NCBI RefSeq assembly: GCF_044597725.1
Contig: NZ_CP139003.1
Coordinates: 3,534,001 to 3,598,000 of the forward strand
Length of the DNA: 64,000 bases
From: Bermanella sp044597725
GTDB taxonomy: Bacteria > Pseudomonadota > Gammaproteobacteria > Pseudomonadales > Oceanobacteraceae
Reading direction: 5' to 3'
This document shows positions 52,902 to 61,286 of this stretch, in pieces. The translations under genes were made by a program, and so were the position numbers. The notes below the pieces were generated by a model. It ran no database searches and was not told the DNA's origin. It saw only the letters and a list, made by a program, of their open reading frames with translations. The first letter of the stretch is position 1. Every line of letters begins with the position of its first letter.

Positions 52902-54083
52902 CTATAATGAATTTATAGTTGCTGGGTCAGTTAGCCATTCTCTCTGTACATAGTCTTCGATCTCTTTTACGGCCACATTATTGATTGCCCAAGCAGCTTT
53001 AAGTATCGCTATAAGATTCTCGCTAGCTTTTTGATACACTACTGCATTATCGTATCCTTGCCTGTTAACTATCTCGCCGTTATCAACAAATAGGTCAGGA
53101 TCAACAGCATAACTTTCTTGATTAATATTTGCGCATAATTGAATAGCACTATTTTGAAATTCATCAGATACGAAGTAACCAAAGTAGTCATTGACGGAAG
53201 GTAAGTCGTTCTCACTAATAGCTCCGACATTTATTGCTTCTTTAATACCATCACTAATTAGTTCTCTTGATTCATAGGTCAGATCATTCCAATCCCAGGC
53301 AAATTCAATATCTTTTAGTCTCTCTCCTAATTTATATACTGAGCAAATTGCACCTCGTTGCCCATCTATTAAACTAGCATTCAAAACTGAAGACCTAGTC
53401 TTTAATGAAATGACTGAATCTGATTGGATCTCTAAATTATCTAAATCTCGATACATCTGTAATGCATCAAAACCAATACGATAATTAGAAACATTCAACT
53501 TACAATATGTAGGAATCCGCTGATAAGCTAAAGGGCGATCTTCAGAATGGTCTAAATTCTTAATATTTGATTCAGCGGATATTTTTACCTCACCATTTTG
53601 TAATGCTGATATTGTCCATGGTGAAAAGTTTTCAGTATTGTAAATGTCTAAATTTACATCATATGAATTTAGGCCAATCCTAATATTATCAATATTCCGA
53701 GTTTCACCACCTATTTCATCCCTTACTACCAAGAATACGCGATCGAACCAAAGTTCAGAGACTAAGCATTCCTGGGACTTAACCCAATCAATATCTGCTT
53801 TAATATATGGAGCTAAGCTTATTAGACTTAATCTTCTTTTTCCTTCATGATTTAGGCGATTCAGTTCTATACTTGCACTCTCATAGACAGGTAGTAGATC
53901 AAGAATATCACTACCAATATCAGAGTATCTATTTACTATAAGTTCTGTATTGATTGTCGATTCATCTATGTAGCAAAATTGACGGAACTCAGCCTTCTCG
54001 CGCATACAATCAATATAATCAATCGTATTAGAAAGCACGCCCTGCGAAATAGTTAGTAGCATAAAAGTAATTATATATTTCAT
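52902..54083 (-). CDS. Exported protein of unknown family in the toxin operon
   Basis: The 393-residue protein has a signal peptide (IITFMLLTISQGVLS). The mature sequence mixes helical and beta parts, with cysteines in YIDCMREK, QFCYID, QECLVS, PTYCKL, GAICSVY and QLCANI, an even number suited to disulfides in the periplasm. I recognise no family. It lies 17 bp behind the first four-cysteine gene and 32 bp before the coiled-coil gene. It is a candidate component of export, surface display or self-protection. Confidence 0.62.
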   Translation of the reverse strand: MKYIITFMLLTISQGVLSNTIDYIDCMREKAEFRQFCYIDESTINTELIVNRYSDIGSDILDLLPVYESASIELNRLNHEGKRRLSLISLAPYIKADIDWVKSQECLVSELWFDRVFLVVRDEIGGETRNIDNIRIGLNSYDVNLDIYNTENFSPWTISALQNGEVKISAESNIKNLDHSEDRPLAYQRIPTYCKLNVSNYRIGFDALQMYRDLDNLEIQSDSVISLKTRSSVLNASLIDGQRGAICSVYKLGERLKDIEFAWDWNDLTYESRELISDGIKEAINVGAISENDLPSVNDYFGYFVSDEFQNSAIQLCANINQESYAVDPDLFVDNGEIVNRQGYDNAVVYQKASENLIAILKAAWAINNVAVKEIEDYVQREWLTDPATINSL

Positions 54084-54100
54084 AACCTTTGTCCCTGATC

Positions 54101-54637
54101 CTAAAGTGAGCTTTCAATTTTTTTTCTTGTATTCTCAAGAATTATATTTGGTGTCGTATTACTAAAATACGTAGTGTCGTAAAAAGATGCAGATGGTTGA
54201 ATAACGACATAACGTAAGAATTTAGCATCAAATTTCGTAGCATCACTAAATAAACATTCCCATTCATACTGACTTGTAAATAAGCATCGAATACTAGCTC
54301 TTAAGCTAACATGAAGCGGTACTGAATACTCACTATCTTCCCCGGACAAATACTTTTCAGAAAATATTTCTATATCAATATTATCATAGTCATATGTATC
54401 TTCCTTTATAAAGCAATACTCTTCGTAATCAGACCAATCAGATATATCTGTAAATTGAGTAACCTCGGTATCAACCCAAAGTGAAAATCCTTTCTGCTTT
54501 GGTATAAGAGATTTAATAGATTCACATAGCGAGGTTTCCAAACCAACATCAACTTCAATCGCATGAAGAGAATTGCTAAATGTGGTTGCCACCATGAAAA
54601 AAGCGCAAAGACAATACGCCCTATAAAGAGAGATCAT
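54101..54637 (-). CDS. Small exported four-cysteine protein, family member B (first gene of the toxin operon)
   Basis: The 178-residue protein has a signal peptide (AFFMVATTFSNSLHA) and AAGGA upstream. Its mature cysteines are in SLCESI, EEYCFI and CLFTSQYEWEC, matching the spacing of the proteins at 47039 and 54929. Similarity around the last motif is strong (RCLFTSQYEW against RCLFSSHYEW). No known domain. Being first in an operon that ends with a relative suggests duplication and a shared job, perhaps binding the exported toxin. Confidence 0.72.
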   Translation of the reverse strand: MISLYRAYCLCAFFMVATTFSNSLHAIEVDVGLETSLCESIKSLIPKQKGFSLWVDTEVTQFTDISDWSDYEEYCFIKEDTYDYDNIDIEIFSEKYLSGEDSEYSVPLHVSLRASIRCLFTSQYEWECLFSDATKFDAKFLRYVVIQPSASFYDTTYFSNTTPNIILENTRKKIESSL

Positions 54638-54928
54638 CGTAATCGGTCCTTCAGTTATTAATTAAGAGATATTTTTTAGAAAGGGAATACAAATTATTTA
54701 TAAAATAAAAATAGTTATTTTATCCATTCGTCAACTATGAAGTATTCCAATTCCGATTTGAAAACAATCTATCCTAAAATGCTAAACTAATTCGCTTATA
54801 ATAAATAAGAATAAATTGAGAACAAACTGTTTCATAATGAAATATAATATTAAAGTACCAGTTTTAGTAACTGCGTCTTTACAATCTTTTATTAATTATT
54901 AGTATTAAATTTTTTAAGAGAAGTATTC
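54638..54928. promoter_or_regulatory. Divergent promoter region of the toxin operon
   Basis: A very AT-rich 291-bp gap lies between the leftward toxin operon and the rightward four-cysteine gene. Both promoters should be here. I see no clear -35/-10 pair that stands out from the AT background. Confidence 0.4.
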
Positions 54929-55384
54929 ATGAAATTAAATAAATTTTATTTTTTAGTATTAACAACGCTAATTTCTTTACAAGCAAACTCAAGCAAAGAA
55001 TTATATTCTGATGTTTGTAAAAAGATGGATGAAATTGACTACGTAATGTCTATAAACGCTAATTTTTTCTGTGCGCATGGTACAAATCGACATAAATGCC
55101 ATCACACGAGAACAATAAAGAATAAATATTGTTCAGTTACAGACGCATCAGACACAAATATCAATATACTCTTCAACTATAAGACTGAATTTCTTCCTCT
55201 TGTCGATTCAGCCATAAAGGGATCGATTAGATGCTTGTTTAGTAGCCACTATGAATGGGTTTGTTTATATAATTACAACCAATCATTTATGAGGTCCAGT
55301 ACATCTACAGTGCGCCCTTTTCGACCCGAAGCACAACAACGCTATCTCGATTCTATGCAGAAGTATCTAGAAGATCATTACTAA
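54929..55384 (+). CDS. Small exported four-cysteine protein, family member C
   Basis: The 151-residue protein has a signal peptide (FYFLVLTTLISLQANS) and AAGAGAAG before its ATG. It has SDVCKKM, NKYCSVT and CLFSSHYEWVC, the same cysteine frame as the members at 47039 and 54101, plus extra CAHG and KCHH cysteines. It is transcribed away from the toxin operon. Unknown family; disulfide-bonded and periplasmic or secreted by inference. Confidence 0.72.
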   Translation: MKLNKFYFLVLTTLISLQANSSKELYSDVCKKMDEIDYVMSINANFFCAHGTNRHKCHHTRTIKNKYCSVTDASDTNINILFNYKTEFLPLVDSAIKGSIRCLFSSHYEWVCLYNYNQSFMRSSTSTVRPFRPEAQQRYLDSMQKYLEDHY

Positions 55385-55442
55385 GCAAGGCTAGCTCAAA
55401 AAATCTACAATTAGATATACGTCATAAATTTTAAGAAGTAGC

Positions 55443-55467
55443 TGTTACTCAGATGGAGTATTTACAG
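55443..55467 (+). repeat. 25-bp repeat shared with 41931-41955
   Basis: TGTTACTCAGATGGAGTATT plus TACAG, 23 of 25 positions equal to the copy near the left end of the transposon. It coincides with the point where the hsdM remnant loses similarity. Confidence 0.5.
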
Positions 55468-55664
55468 CGCCCTGATTCTTCTTCGCCTTTATTAGCTATG
55501 CGTTCTTTGGCGAGTTAGTACCGATATTCGGCATAGCGGAGAAAGATCAACCCGAGTACTGGGCGGGAGTATCCTTGCAAGGTAAGACCCGTATTAGCAC
55601 GTAGCTCATCAGCCGCATCCCATAAGGGCTTTTCAAGCTCTTGGATATTCTTAAATTGAGACAT
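55468..55664 (-). pseudogene. N-terminal remnant of a type I restriction methylase (hsdM)
   Basis: From the ATG at 55664 the frame reads IQELEKPLWDAADELRANTG and then YSRPVLGLIFLRYAEYRY, the characteristic start of HsdM subunits. A TAA stop at 55515 interrupts it after 49 residues. The same frame then continues LAKERIANKGEEESGR, still HsdM-like, until it ends at the 25-bp repeat. HsdM proteins are about 500 residues or more, so nine tenths is missing. No hsdS or hsdR remains. It is a relic of an earlier cargo. Confidence 0.75.
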
Positions 55665-56043
55665 GTCGTTTTACAGGAAGAATCGAGGGTGGCCAACTTC
55701 TTTCCTGATAAATTGTTTTTAGTTGGTTAAACAGTATCAAAGAGCTCTGAAAATTTATATGTCCACAACTTCGATGGGGAAGTAATACAGATAATATACG
55801 ATCATTTTCTATACGCACATATAATAACAGAAGGTTCAGTTGGCGGAAGGATTTTACTGGTAAGTTTTGAGTTTTATAAAGTTTGTCAATCAGACTTATA
55901 GGACCCAAAGCTTTAACTGCTCGAGAAAGCATTATGGGCCAGAAAGCCTCTTTCTCAATTACGCGCTTTGATTACACTTTAGCTGAATGTTCTATGTAAA
56001 CGTTTACCGGATTATCTAGGTATCATAGAGTATTTTTTATCGT

Positions 56044-57321
56044 TTATTGATACAACGCGTTGTATGCTCTATATACAGCTTTTTCTATCATTCGCTTTGG
56101 CAAACCAGTCTCCCGCCTAACTTCCTTATATGCCTGCTTTCTCGATTTGGGATACTGCTCATACTTTTGATCGAGGAAATACTGTAACGCCATTTCCTGT
56201 GCTTTATAAATCTTCCTAAAATGCTCTTTCATTTCAAACTCACGATGTCTCTCTACTATTTTATATGTTAATTCTGGATACCGATGTCTGAGATACCCCG
56301 TTGATATATCATTCGCTTCACAGACCGCATTTAGGGATGGACAATGATGATCGTTAAGATATTTTAATATTCCATCTAATGTCGAATCGTGATCTCGTTT
56401 TAGCCTGGTTCTCTTAACCGCATATCCCTTTGGAAAAACACAGTACATACTTGGGTCTATGGTCTGCGTCTCAAGTAATGCTTGTCCGCTTAGCAGGCTA
56501 TATATCGAGATCCCCAGTTTAAAAGCAATTCTTCTTGCTACTAATAGGCCAATTGGTAACTGCTTGTGTAGCATAGCAATCAACTCATCACGCCCAAAAA
56601 GCTGATAAAGTTTGTATTCTTCGTTCCTAGACCAATAGCTATCATAAACATCACTTAATGATTTTATTACGCCGTCATCAGGCAAAGGGGCAAAATCCAC
56701 ATCAGCCATATCATCAAACAGTTGAACCACATCAAAACCATTGTTCTCCCAGCTTAAGTGAAGTTCTATTAGGCTGTCGGAGTTCTCTACAAGTGATAAG
56801 TCATGACCGCATTGCTGACAATATGAGAAGTTAAATTTCCTATTATAAGTTGTCTGATCACATGCACACTTATTACATTGACTAACTAGTTCGACATTGT
56901 GGTCTGTACAATAATCGATAGCTGTTAAATGCCATTTCAATTTTATGTATGGATCTACATCTAAGTCTCTCATTTTCTGAAAGCATTCAGGACACCATCG
57001 ATAACCTTTACTAATCTCCAAACTAGATCTTCCGAGCGTCTTGTATAACCAAACCAGAGCACTTTGCTCGAGTGGCTGAGATGCCATTTTCCCAAGAATA
57101 TATACCAGCTCGATTGTAGATTTATTTGGTTGCAATAACGCTTCAGGTTTGAAATAGAACCCTTTCAGTTCAAGCTCAGCGGGTAGGTTTTTATAGGCCA
57201 GCCTAACTAACTCACCTACAGAGACCTCGTGATAATATGAGGTCCTGGCTATATAAGATGGTAGGGATTCCACTTCGGATGTTCCCTTACCCATCAATGG
57301 AATAGGAAAAAGCTTATTCAT
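56044..57321 (-). CDS. tniQ: TniQ/TnsD-family target-selection protein
   Basis: The 425-residue protein has the TniQ N-terminal domain (ESLPSYIARTSYYHEVSVGE), a zinc cluster (WCPECFQKM, HNVELVSQCNKCACD, YCQQCGHDLS), and a C-terminal DNA-binding half with LRHRYPELTYKIVERHREFE and a second helix-turn-helix near the end (RRETGLPKRMIEKAVYRAY). In Tn7 the TnsD relative binds a fixed site and recruits TnsC. Here the element sits beside tRNA-Ile2, so this protein may recognise that tRNA gene. Its start overlaps the end of the tnsC-like gene by 8 bp. Confidence 0.9.
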   Translation of the reverse strand: MNKLFPIPLMGKGTSEVESLPSYIARTSYYHEVSVGELVRLAYKNLPAELELKGFYFKPEALLQPNKSTIELVYILGKMASQPLEQSALVWLYKTLGRSSLEISKGYRWCPECFQKMRDLDVDPYIKLKWHLTAIDYCTDHNVELVSQCNKCACDQTTYNRKFNFSYCQQCGHDLSLVENSDSLIELHLSWENNGFDVVQLFDDMADVDFAPLPDDGVIKSLSDVYDSYWSRNEEYKLYQLFGRDELIAMLHKQLPIGLLVARRIAFKLGISIYSLLSGQALLETQTIDPSMYCVFPKGYAVKRTRLKRDHDSTLDGILKYLNDHHCPSLNAVCEANDISTGYLRHRYPELTYKIVERHREFEMKEHFRKIYKAQEMALQYFLDQKYEQYPKSRKQAYKEVRRETGLPKRMIEKAVYRAYNALYQ

Positions 57322-58342
57322 CAGATACCGCCATTCGCTTATTTGACTTTATACGCTCGGCCTTCCTCTGAAAAGGCTTTGTCTTGCCTTTCTTTATTTT
57401 CTTAGTCTCTGGAACATCGGACTCACTAGTCATACGATCTAATAGCATTTCACCATGGTTGATCTCTTCTAAAAGGCTGCTGATATCATCATCAGAGGGT
57501 ATAGTCTCTTGTAGTATTTCTTCTGATAGAGCTGTTTCTCTTGTAATTGCTAATGCCACAGCCCGCATCAACCAATGTCGTACTAATCCGATACAGCCAA
57601 GACTACCACGATAAAATAACTGCATATTCTTAATGAGTAAGGATGTACAATTTAGTACTTCCCCGTAAGCCTCGAGAATCCCCTTAAACTCCATAAGATC
57701 TGCTTCTTCTACTCTGTATCGACCAAGATTGACTTGGTGTTTTCTTCCGATCATGTGCGGAGATTTTCGGACGATATCTATTATTGGATATGCTCCAACG
57801 ATTATGAGAATAATACCTGCCTCTTCAGCCAAGCACTTCCAGCTATCCATTACTGCGTATGCGCCTTTTGCATCTTTGGAGACATACCTCGCATGTTGCG
57901 CTTCATCAATAAATAAATATCTAACTTTTCTTGCGCGTAACGCTTTTATTAATGCCTGCCAATAGACATCTTCACTGATACGGTCTTGCTTTTGGATACT
58001 ATCTAGATCTTCACCACCATAAAACGGGTGATCTACGGCGTTTAGAAGACTCTTTGTAAATGATTTGGTAGAAAATGTGCCATGTCGAGAATTATTAGAT
58101 GCTTTGACTGATACGACAGGAAGCTCACCACTCGCCAAATAATCTTTTTCTCCAATTAACAACTTGATTATCTCGTGAATAAGCCTGGTCTTACCTGCAC
58201 GACTCGGACCCGCAATACATATTACTTCACCAGGAAGAATACTTAACAGGAGCATATAAACCAGTTGAAGGGCCTCACTCCACTTTGCATGCTCAACTTT
58301 CAACATACTCAACTTTTCTAGGTGCTTCCGCTCCAGTCTCAT
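57314..58342 (-). CDS. tnsC: TnsC/TniB-like AAA regulator of transposition
   Basis: The ATG at 58342 overlaps the tnsAB stop and is preceded by GGGGG; an ATG at 58351 is possible but too close to that site. The protein of about 342 residues has Walker A IAGPSRAGKTRLIHE, Walker B YLFIDEAQHAR and a sensor-like LIIVGAYP. TnsC forms filaments on DNA and passes the target signal from TniQ to the transposase. The C-terminal tail is very basic (KKIKKGKTKPFQRKAERIKS), which suits DNA or TnsAB contact. Confidence 0.92.
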   Translation of the reverse strand: MRLERKHLEKLSMLKVEHAKWSEALQLVYMLLLSILPGEVICIAGPSRAGKTRLIHEIIKLLIGEKDYLASGELPVVSVKASNNSRHGTFSTKSFTKSLLNAVDHPFYGGEDLDSIQKQDRISEDVYWQALIKALRARKVRYLFIDEAQHARYVSKDAKGAYAVMDSWKCLAEEAGIILIIVGAYPIIDIVRKSPHMIGRKHQVNLGRYRVEEADLMEFKGILEAYGEVLNCTSLLIKNMQLFYRGSLGCIGLVRHWLMRAVALAITRETALSEEILQETIPSDDDISSLLEEINHGEMLLDRMTSESDVPETKKIKKGKTKPFQRKAERIKSNKRMAVSDE

Positions 58343-60732
58343 TATTCCCATCCCCCTGTTTTTATTCTTTTCACTTTAGTAGATTGAATTTGATCGAAAA
58401 TATTAGTCACTTTCTCTATTTCCGATTCTGTTTTACTTTGTTTATGAACATATTGATCAGATTTAGATATATTAGATTCACTATCAAGAGAGTCGATTAT
58501 TCCAACAAGATTTCTATCTGAATGAGTTCTAATTTTTGATACTAGTGGCTGTGTTTCTAAAACAATTAACCCTTCTATAAATTTCGATTCTGAATCCATC
58601 GCTTCGAATCGATTAATTTGAGAGGAATAACAAGGGGTCCATTTATTATTGACTAAGGCGTATATCACATGCGGATTCTCTGGATCTATTCTAACTTCAG
58701 CTTTTCCTGATCCTTGTGAAATTATTGACAGCTCTGGGCTCCAATAGAATTGAGAGCGAATATGTATTCCCCTCTGAGGGTCAATGCGGTATTTTTTTTC
58801 ATCAACTGCTGTGGCAATTAGGAACTCATCGATGTTTTTCACCTCTACCCCCATAAACGGGTAGTCTTTTTCACCTAGCCTGAACCTATCTACTCTTGAT
58901 GAGTTAGCGATTCTGGAAGGTCTAGCATTACGCCAACTAATAAATAGTTTTAACTCTTTGTAAAACTCGAATGGTGTGAGCACTGCTTTATTTTTTGGAG
59001 CTAGTTTTCCATCCACACTCCTAGCCTCTTGATAATCAGCTAGGTTCCCAGGTCTTTGCGAAAGCCACATACTGATAAATTCTTTGAATAAACCTTCCAC
59101 TTCACCTCCACTACGAGAGTAAGCGGCAGGTCTTGAGGTGTTTATAATCCCAAGAAAAGCTAATAACTCAGCGTTATATCTTGATTTAAAGTTTGACCCC
59201 CTATCGAAAAGAAACTCTTGCGGAAGTTTTCCATGAATACGAACACATTCTCGTATCACTTTTGAAAGCGAGCGTTTAGAAGGGGATTTAAAACTGATCG
59301 TCATCGCTAAAATATTTGATGTAGCCAAGTCAACCATGGCTGTTAACCAGGGCCGGGCTACATATGGCTGACCTTCAATCGTATTTACTACGAGATATAT
59401 GTCAGCTAAGTATTCGTCGATTGCTGCAGCTTGCCATGGTATTTGAAATTTAAGGTTTCTTGTTTTGGGATCAGTAGGCTCTAATAAGCCATTTCGAGAC
59501 CGTCGACCAGCGCGAAAGTAGGCTACTTGACTGCTAGGAATCTTGTTCAGATACCTAATAAATGTTGGGAATGATACATGTTGATATTCGGGATGATGCT
59601 TTTCAGAAGCAACACAATATTTGACGTAACTCCTATATCGACTAAGACCTTGAGATTTAGAGTATACCTCTTTTAGGTGATACTCTAAAAAATCAACTAC
59701 TTTCGAGTTTATTCGAGGGCTTCTATTTCCTCGCTTGAAAGATCGATCCATTAGGGCCTGAAAAGCTGTCAGACCAGGATTGTCTTCAATAATCTTTTTC
59801 CACCTTCTAACACTACGGCTTTTTTCACCCGATTCTATTCTTTGAATCCTATCTAAAACCCGCTTCGCATCCTTCTCTCGTGGTACAGATAGGCGATCAA
59901 CCTGATCAGCTATACATGGTATTTTGTGCTTCTTCTGATTACTTTCGATAGCCATAGCTAGTAAGCTTGGAGATCTCGCTACTAGACAGCCTTTTGGCTC
60001 GCTTAGTAATGACTTCTGCAAATCGACGTATAAGAAATTTTTGTCAATCAGCTGTAAAAGAGGTATAAAGGATGACTGATTCAGTGCTTCTTTTAAATCG
60101 TATAGAGTCCAGCAGTAAGATTCAGAGAAGAAACGATTAATATCTGAAACAAATCTATTGGTATCATCCTCTAGCTTTCTTGTCGACAACAAAAGACTTA
60201 TATTCGCAGACAGATACTTGTAGTCATCTGAGAAGGTCCAAACCTTATATGCCAAACCCAAATCATCAAAGGCTTCCTTGGCGGGTAGGTATTGATACTC
60301 GCCATTTTCATTCTGAACCCAGTTTTTTGGTTGCTTTTTAATTAGCTCTTGTACTTTAGTTAATGGCTTTACTTCGACTACAAAGGTACGTTTCTCAGTC
60401 TCAACAATGAAATCAGGCGTATACGATCCCTTTGTAATATGCCCATTCTTATTGATTCGCCTGACCATTAGAGGCTGGGGCTGGTCGTAATATGCTCGCA
60501 CATCCTCATCATACTCACACAATAGTGCAAAAGTTCGCTCGGCAGACATGCTTTCGGTGCTGATTGTCATCCCCATCTTTCTGGACGGAATGAATGAGAC
60601 GAGGTTTTTAAATGCATGTGTACCGACCATTCTGCTAGGTACATGTTTAGACGCTAAAACATACTCCTGTGCCGGTAAAGGCAATTTCTCTGTATTGAAG
60701 TCATGGCGTGTAAGCCAATTTTCTATAGGCAT
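58342..60732 (-). CDS. tnsAB: TnsA-TnsB fusion transposase
   Basis: The 796-residue protein joins two Tn7 functions. Residues 1-200 are TnsA-like: SAERTFALLCEYDEDVRAYY, then TPDFIV and FVVEVKPL give the E, D and ExK residues of the restriction-type nuclease that cuts the 5' strands. From about 250 it is TnsB-like, with DNA-binding helices and an RNase H (rve) core: AIDEYLADIYLV, LFDRGSNFKSRYNAELLAF and GGEVEGLFKEF supply the DDE triad. A beta part and a tail for TnsC contact follow. GGAGA precedes the start. Such fusions are known in several Tn7 branches and should give cut-and-paste movement. Confidence 0.93.
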   Translation of the reverse strand: MPIENWLTRHDFNTEKLPLPAQEYVLASKHVPSRMVGTHAFKNLVSFIPSRKMGMTISTESMSAERTFALLCEYDEDVRAYYDQPQPLMVRRINKNGHITKGSYTPDFIVETEKRTFVVEVKPLTKVQELIKKQPKNWVQNENGEYQYLPAKEAFDDLGLAYKVWTFSDDYKYLSANISLLLSTRKLEDDTNRFVSDINRFFSESYCWTLYDLKEALNQSSFIPLLQLIDKNFLYVDLQKSLLSEPKGCLVARSPSLLAMAIESNQKKHKIPCIADQVDRLSVPREKDAKRVLDRIQRIESGEKSRSVRRWKKIIEDNPGLTAFQALMDRSFKRGNRSPRINSKVVDFLEYHLKEVYSKSQGLSRYRSYVKYCVASEKHHPEYQHVSFPTFIRYLNKIPSSQVAYFRAGRRSRNGLLEPTDPKTRNLKFQIPWQAAAIDEYLADIYLVVNTIEGQPYVARPWLTAMVDLATSNILAMTISFKSPSKRSLSKVIRECVRIHGKLPQEFLFDRGSNFKSRYNAELLAFLGIINTSRPAAYSRSGGEVEGLFKEFISMWLSQRPGNLADYQEARSVDGKLAPKNKAVLTPFEFYKELKLFISWRNARPSRIANSSRVDRFRLGEKDYPFMGVEVKNIDEFLIATAVDEKKYRIDPQRGIHIRSQFYWSPELSIISQGSGKAEVRIDPENPHVIYALVNNKWTPCYSSQINRFEAMDSESKFIEGLIVLETQPLVSKIRTHSDRNLVGIIDSLDSESNISKSDQYVHKQSKTESEIEKVTNIFDQIQSTKVKRIKTGGWE

Positions 60733-60937
60733 AGCTGTCTCCGTACCGAGACAACCCGTACCTAAGTTTTAGACAGGAGGTAGCCTCGACTATTAAATTC
60801 GTGTTTAAAAGGCTTGACGGAGGGTTGTTTGAATGGAATACTCAGAATCAGTGACGAAAGAGCAATCTTTCAAAGAACCGGAATCAAGCAATTGGTTTCG
60901 GTTTTTTTATATATTCATTTTTGTGACTCCTTATGAC
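60733..60937. promoter_or_regulatory. Upstream region of the tns operon
   Basis: About 200 bp between tnsAB and the small regulator gene upstream. An imperfect hairpin (ACCGGAATC...TTGGTTTCGGT) followed by seven T residues lies at about 60878-60910 on the plus strand. The tns promoter is expected here, and possibly the binding site of the adjacent regulator. Confidence 0.4.
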
Positions 60938-61180
60938 TCATTGAGACAACTCCATAGTTTCAATCGCAGCTACCACATCTTCGACTTTTGCGTACAATCC
61001 ATTTTTGTGAGGAAATCGATAAAGCTTGACCGGGAGTGTTTTTCGGCTGTGCGCCTTTCTAACTGCAGCGATAGTTTCATATTTAAAAACCTCTGCTAAT
61101 TCGCTCATATCTAAGATTTCGCCATATTTTTCAGTAAGTGATTGTAAGCACCTAGCGTTTGAAAAAACTTCCGTCATCAC
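60938..61180 (-). CDS. Small winged-helix/AlpA-like DNA-binding protein upstream of tnsAB
   Basis: The 80-residue protein has an N-terminal helical part and a helix-turn-helix-like LDMSELAEVFKYETIAAVRK. LYRFPHKNGLYAKVEDVVAA follows, the layout of AlpA/excisionase-type proteins, where the final strand-helix forms a wing. It lies about 200 bp before tnsAB in the same direction and may control it. No metal site or enzyme motif. The call is by fold pattern only. Confidence 0.5.
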   Translation of the reverse strand: MMTEVFSNARCLQSLTEKYGEILDMSELAEVFKYETIAAVRKAHSRKTLPVKLYRFPHKNGLYAKVEDVVAAIETMELSQ

Positions 61181-61286
61181 AGTTCCAGTCCAACTCTGTC
61201 CAATACAGTAAAAATCGTAGCATGATAAATTGAATAAGACTTGGTAAAGTTAACTCTCTAACTAAGGACTTAACTCTACCTTCGCT

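Larger units (their letters stand above)
55385..56043. other. Degraded region between toxin cargo and transposition genes
   Basis: It holds the 25-bp repeat at 55443-55467 and the hsdM remnant. A 93-residue open frame on the minus strand at 55651-55932 overlaps the hsdM start in another frame and has no recognisable content; I do not call it a gene. The rest is the end of the tniQ transcription unit. Confidence 0.55.

Noticed and set aside
55651..55932. 93-residue minus-strand frame upstream of the hsdM relic
   Set aside because: It overlaps the hsdM start in another frame, has no ribosome site I trust and no recognisable content.
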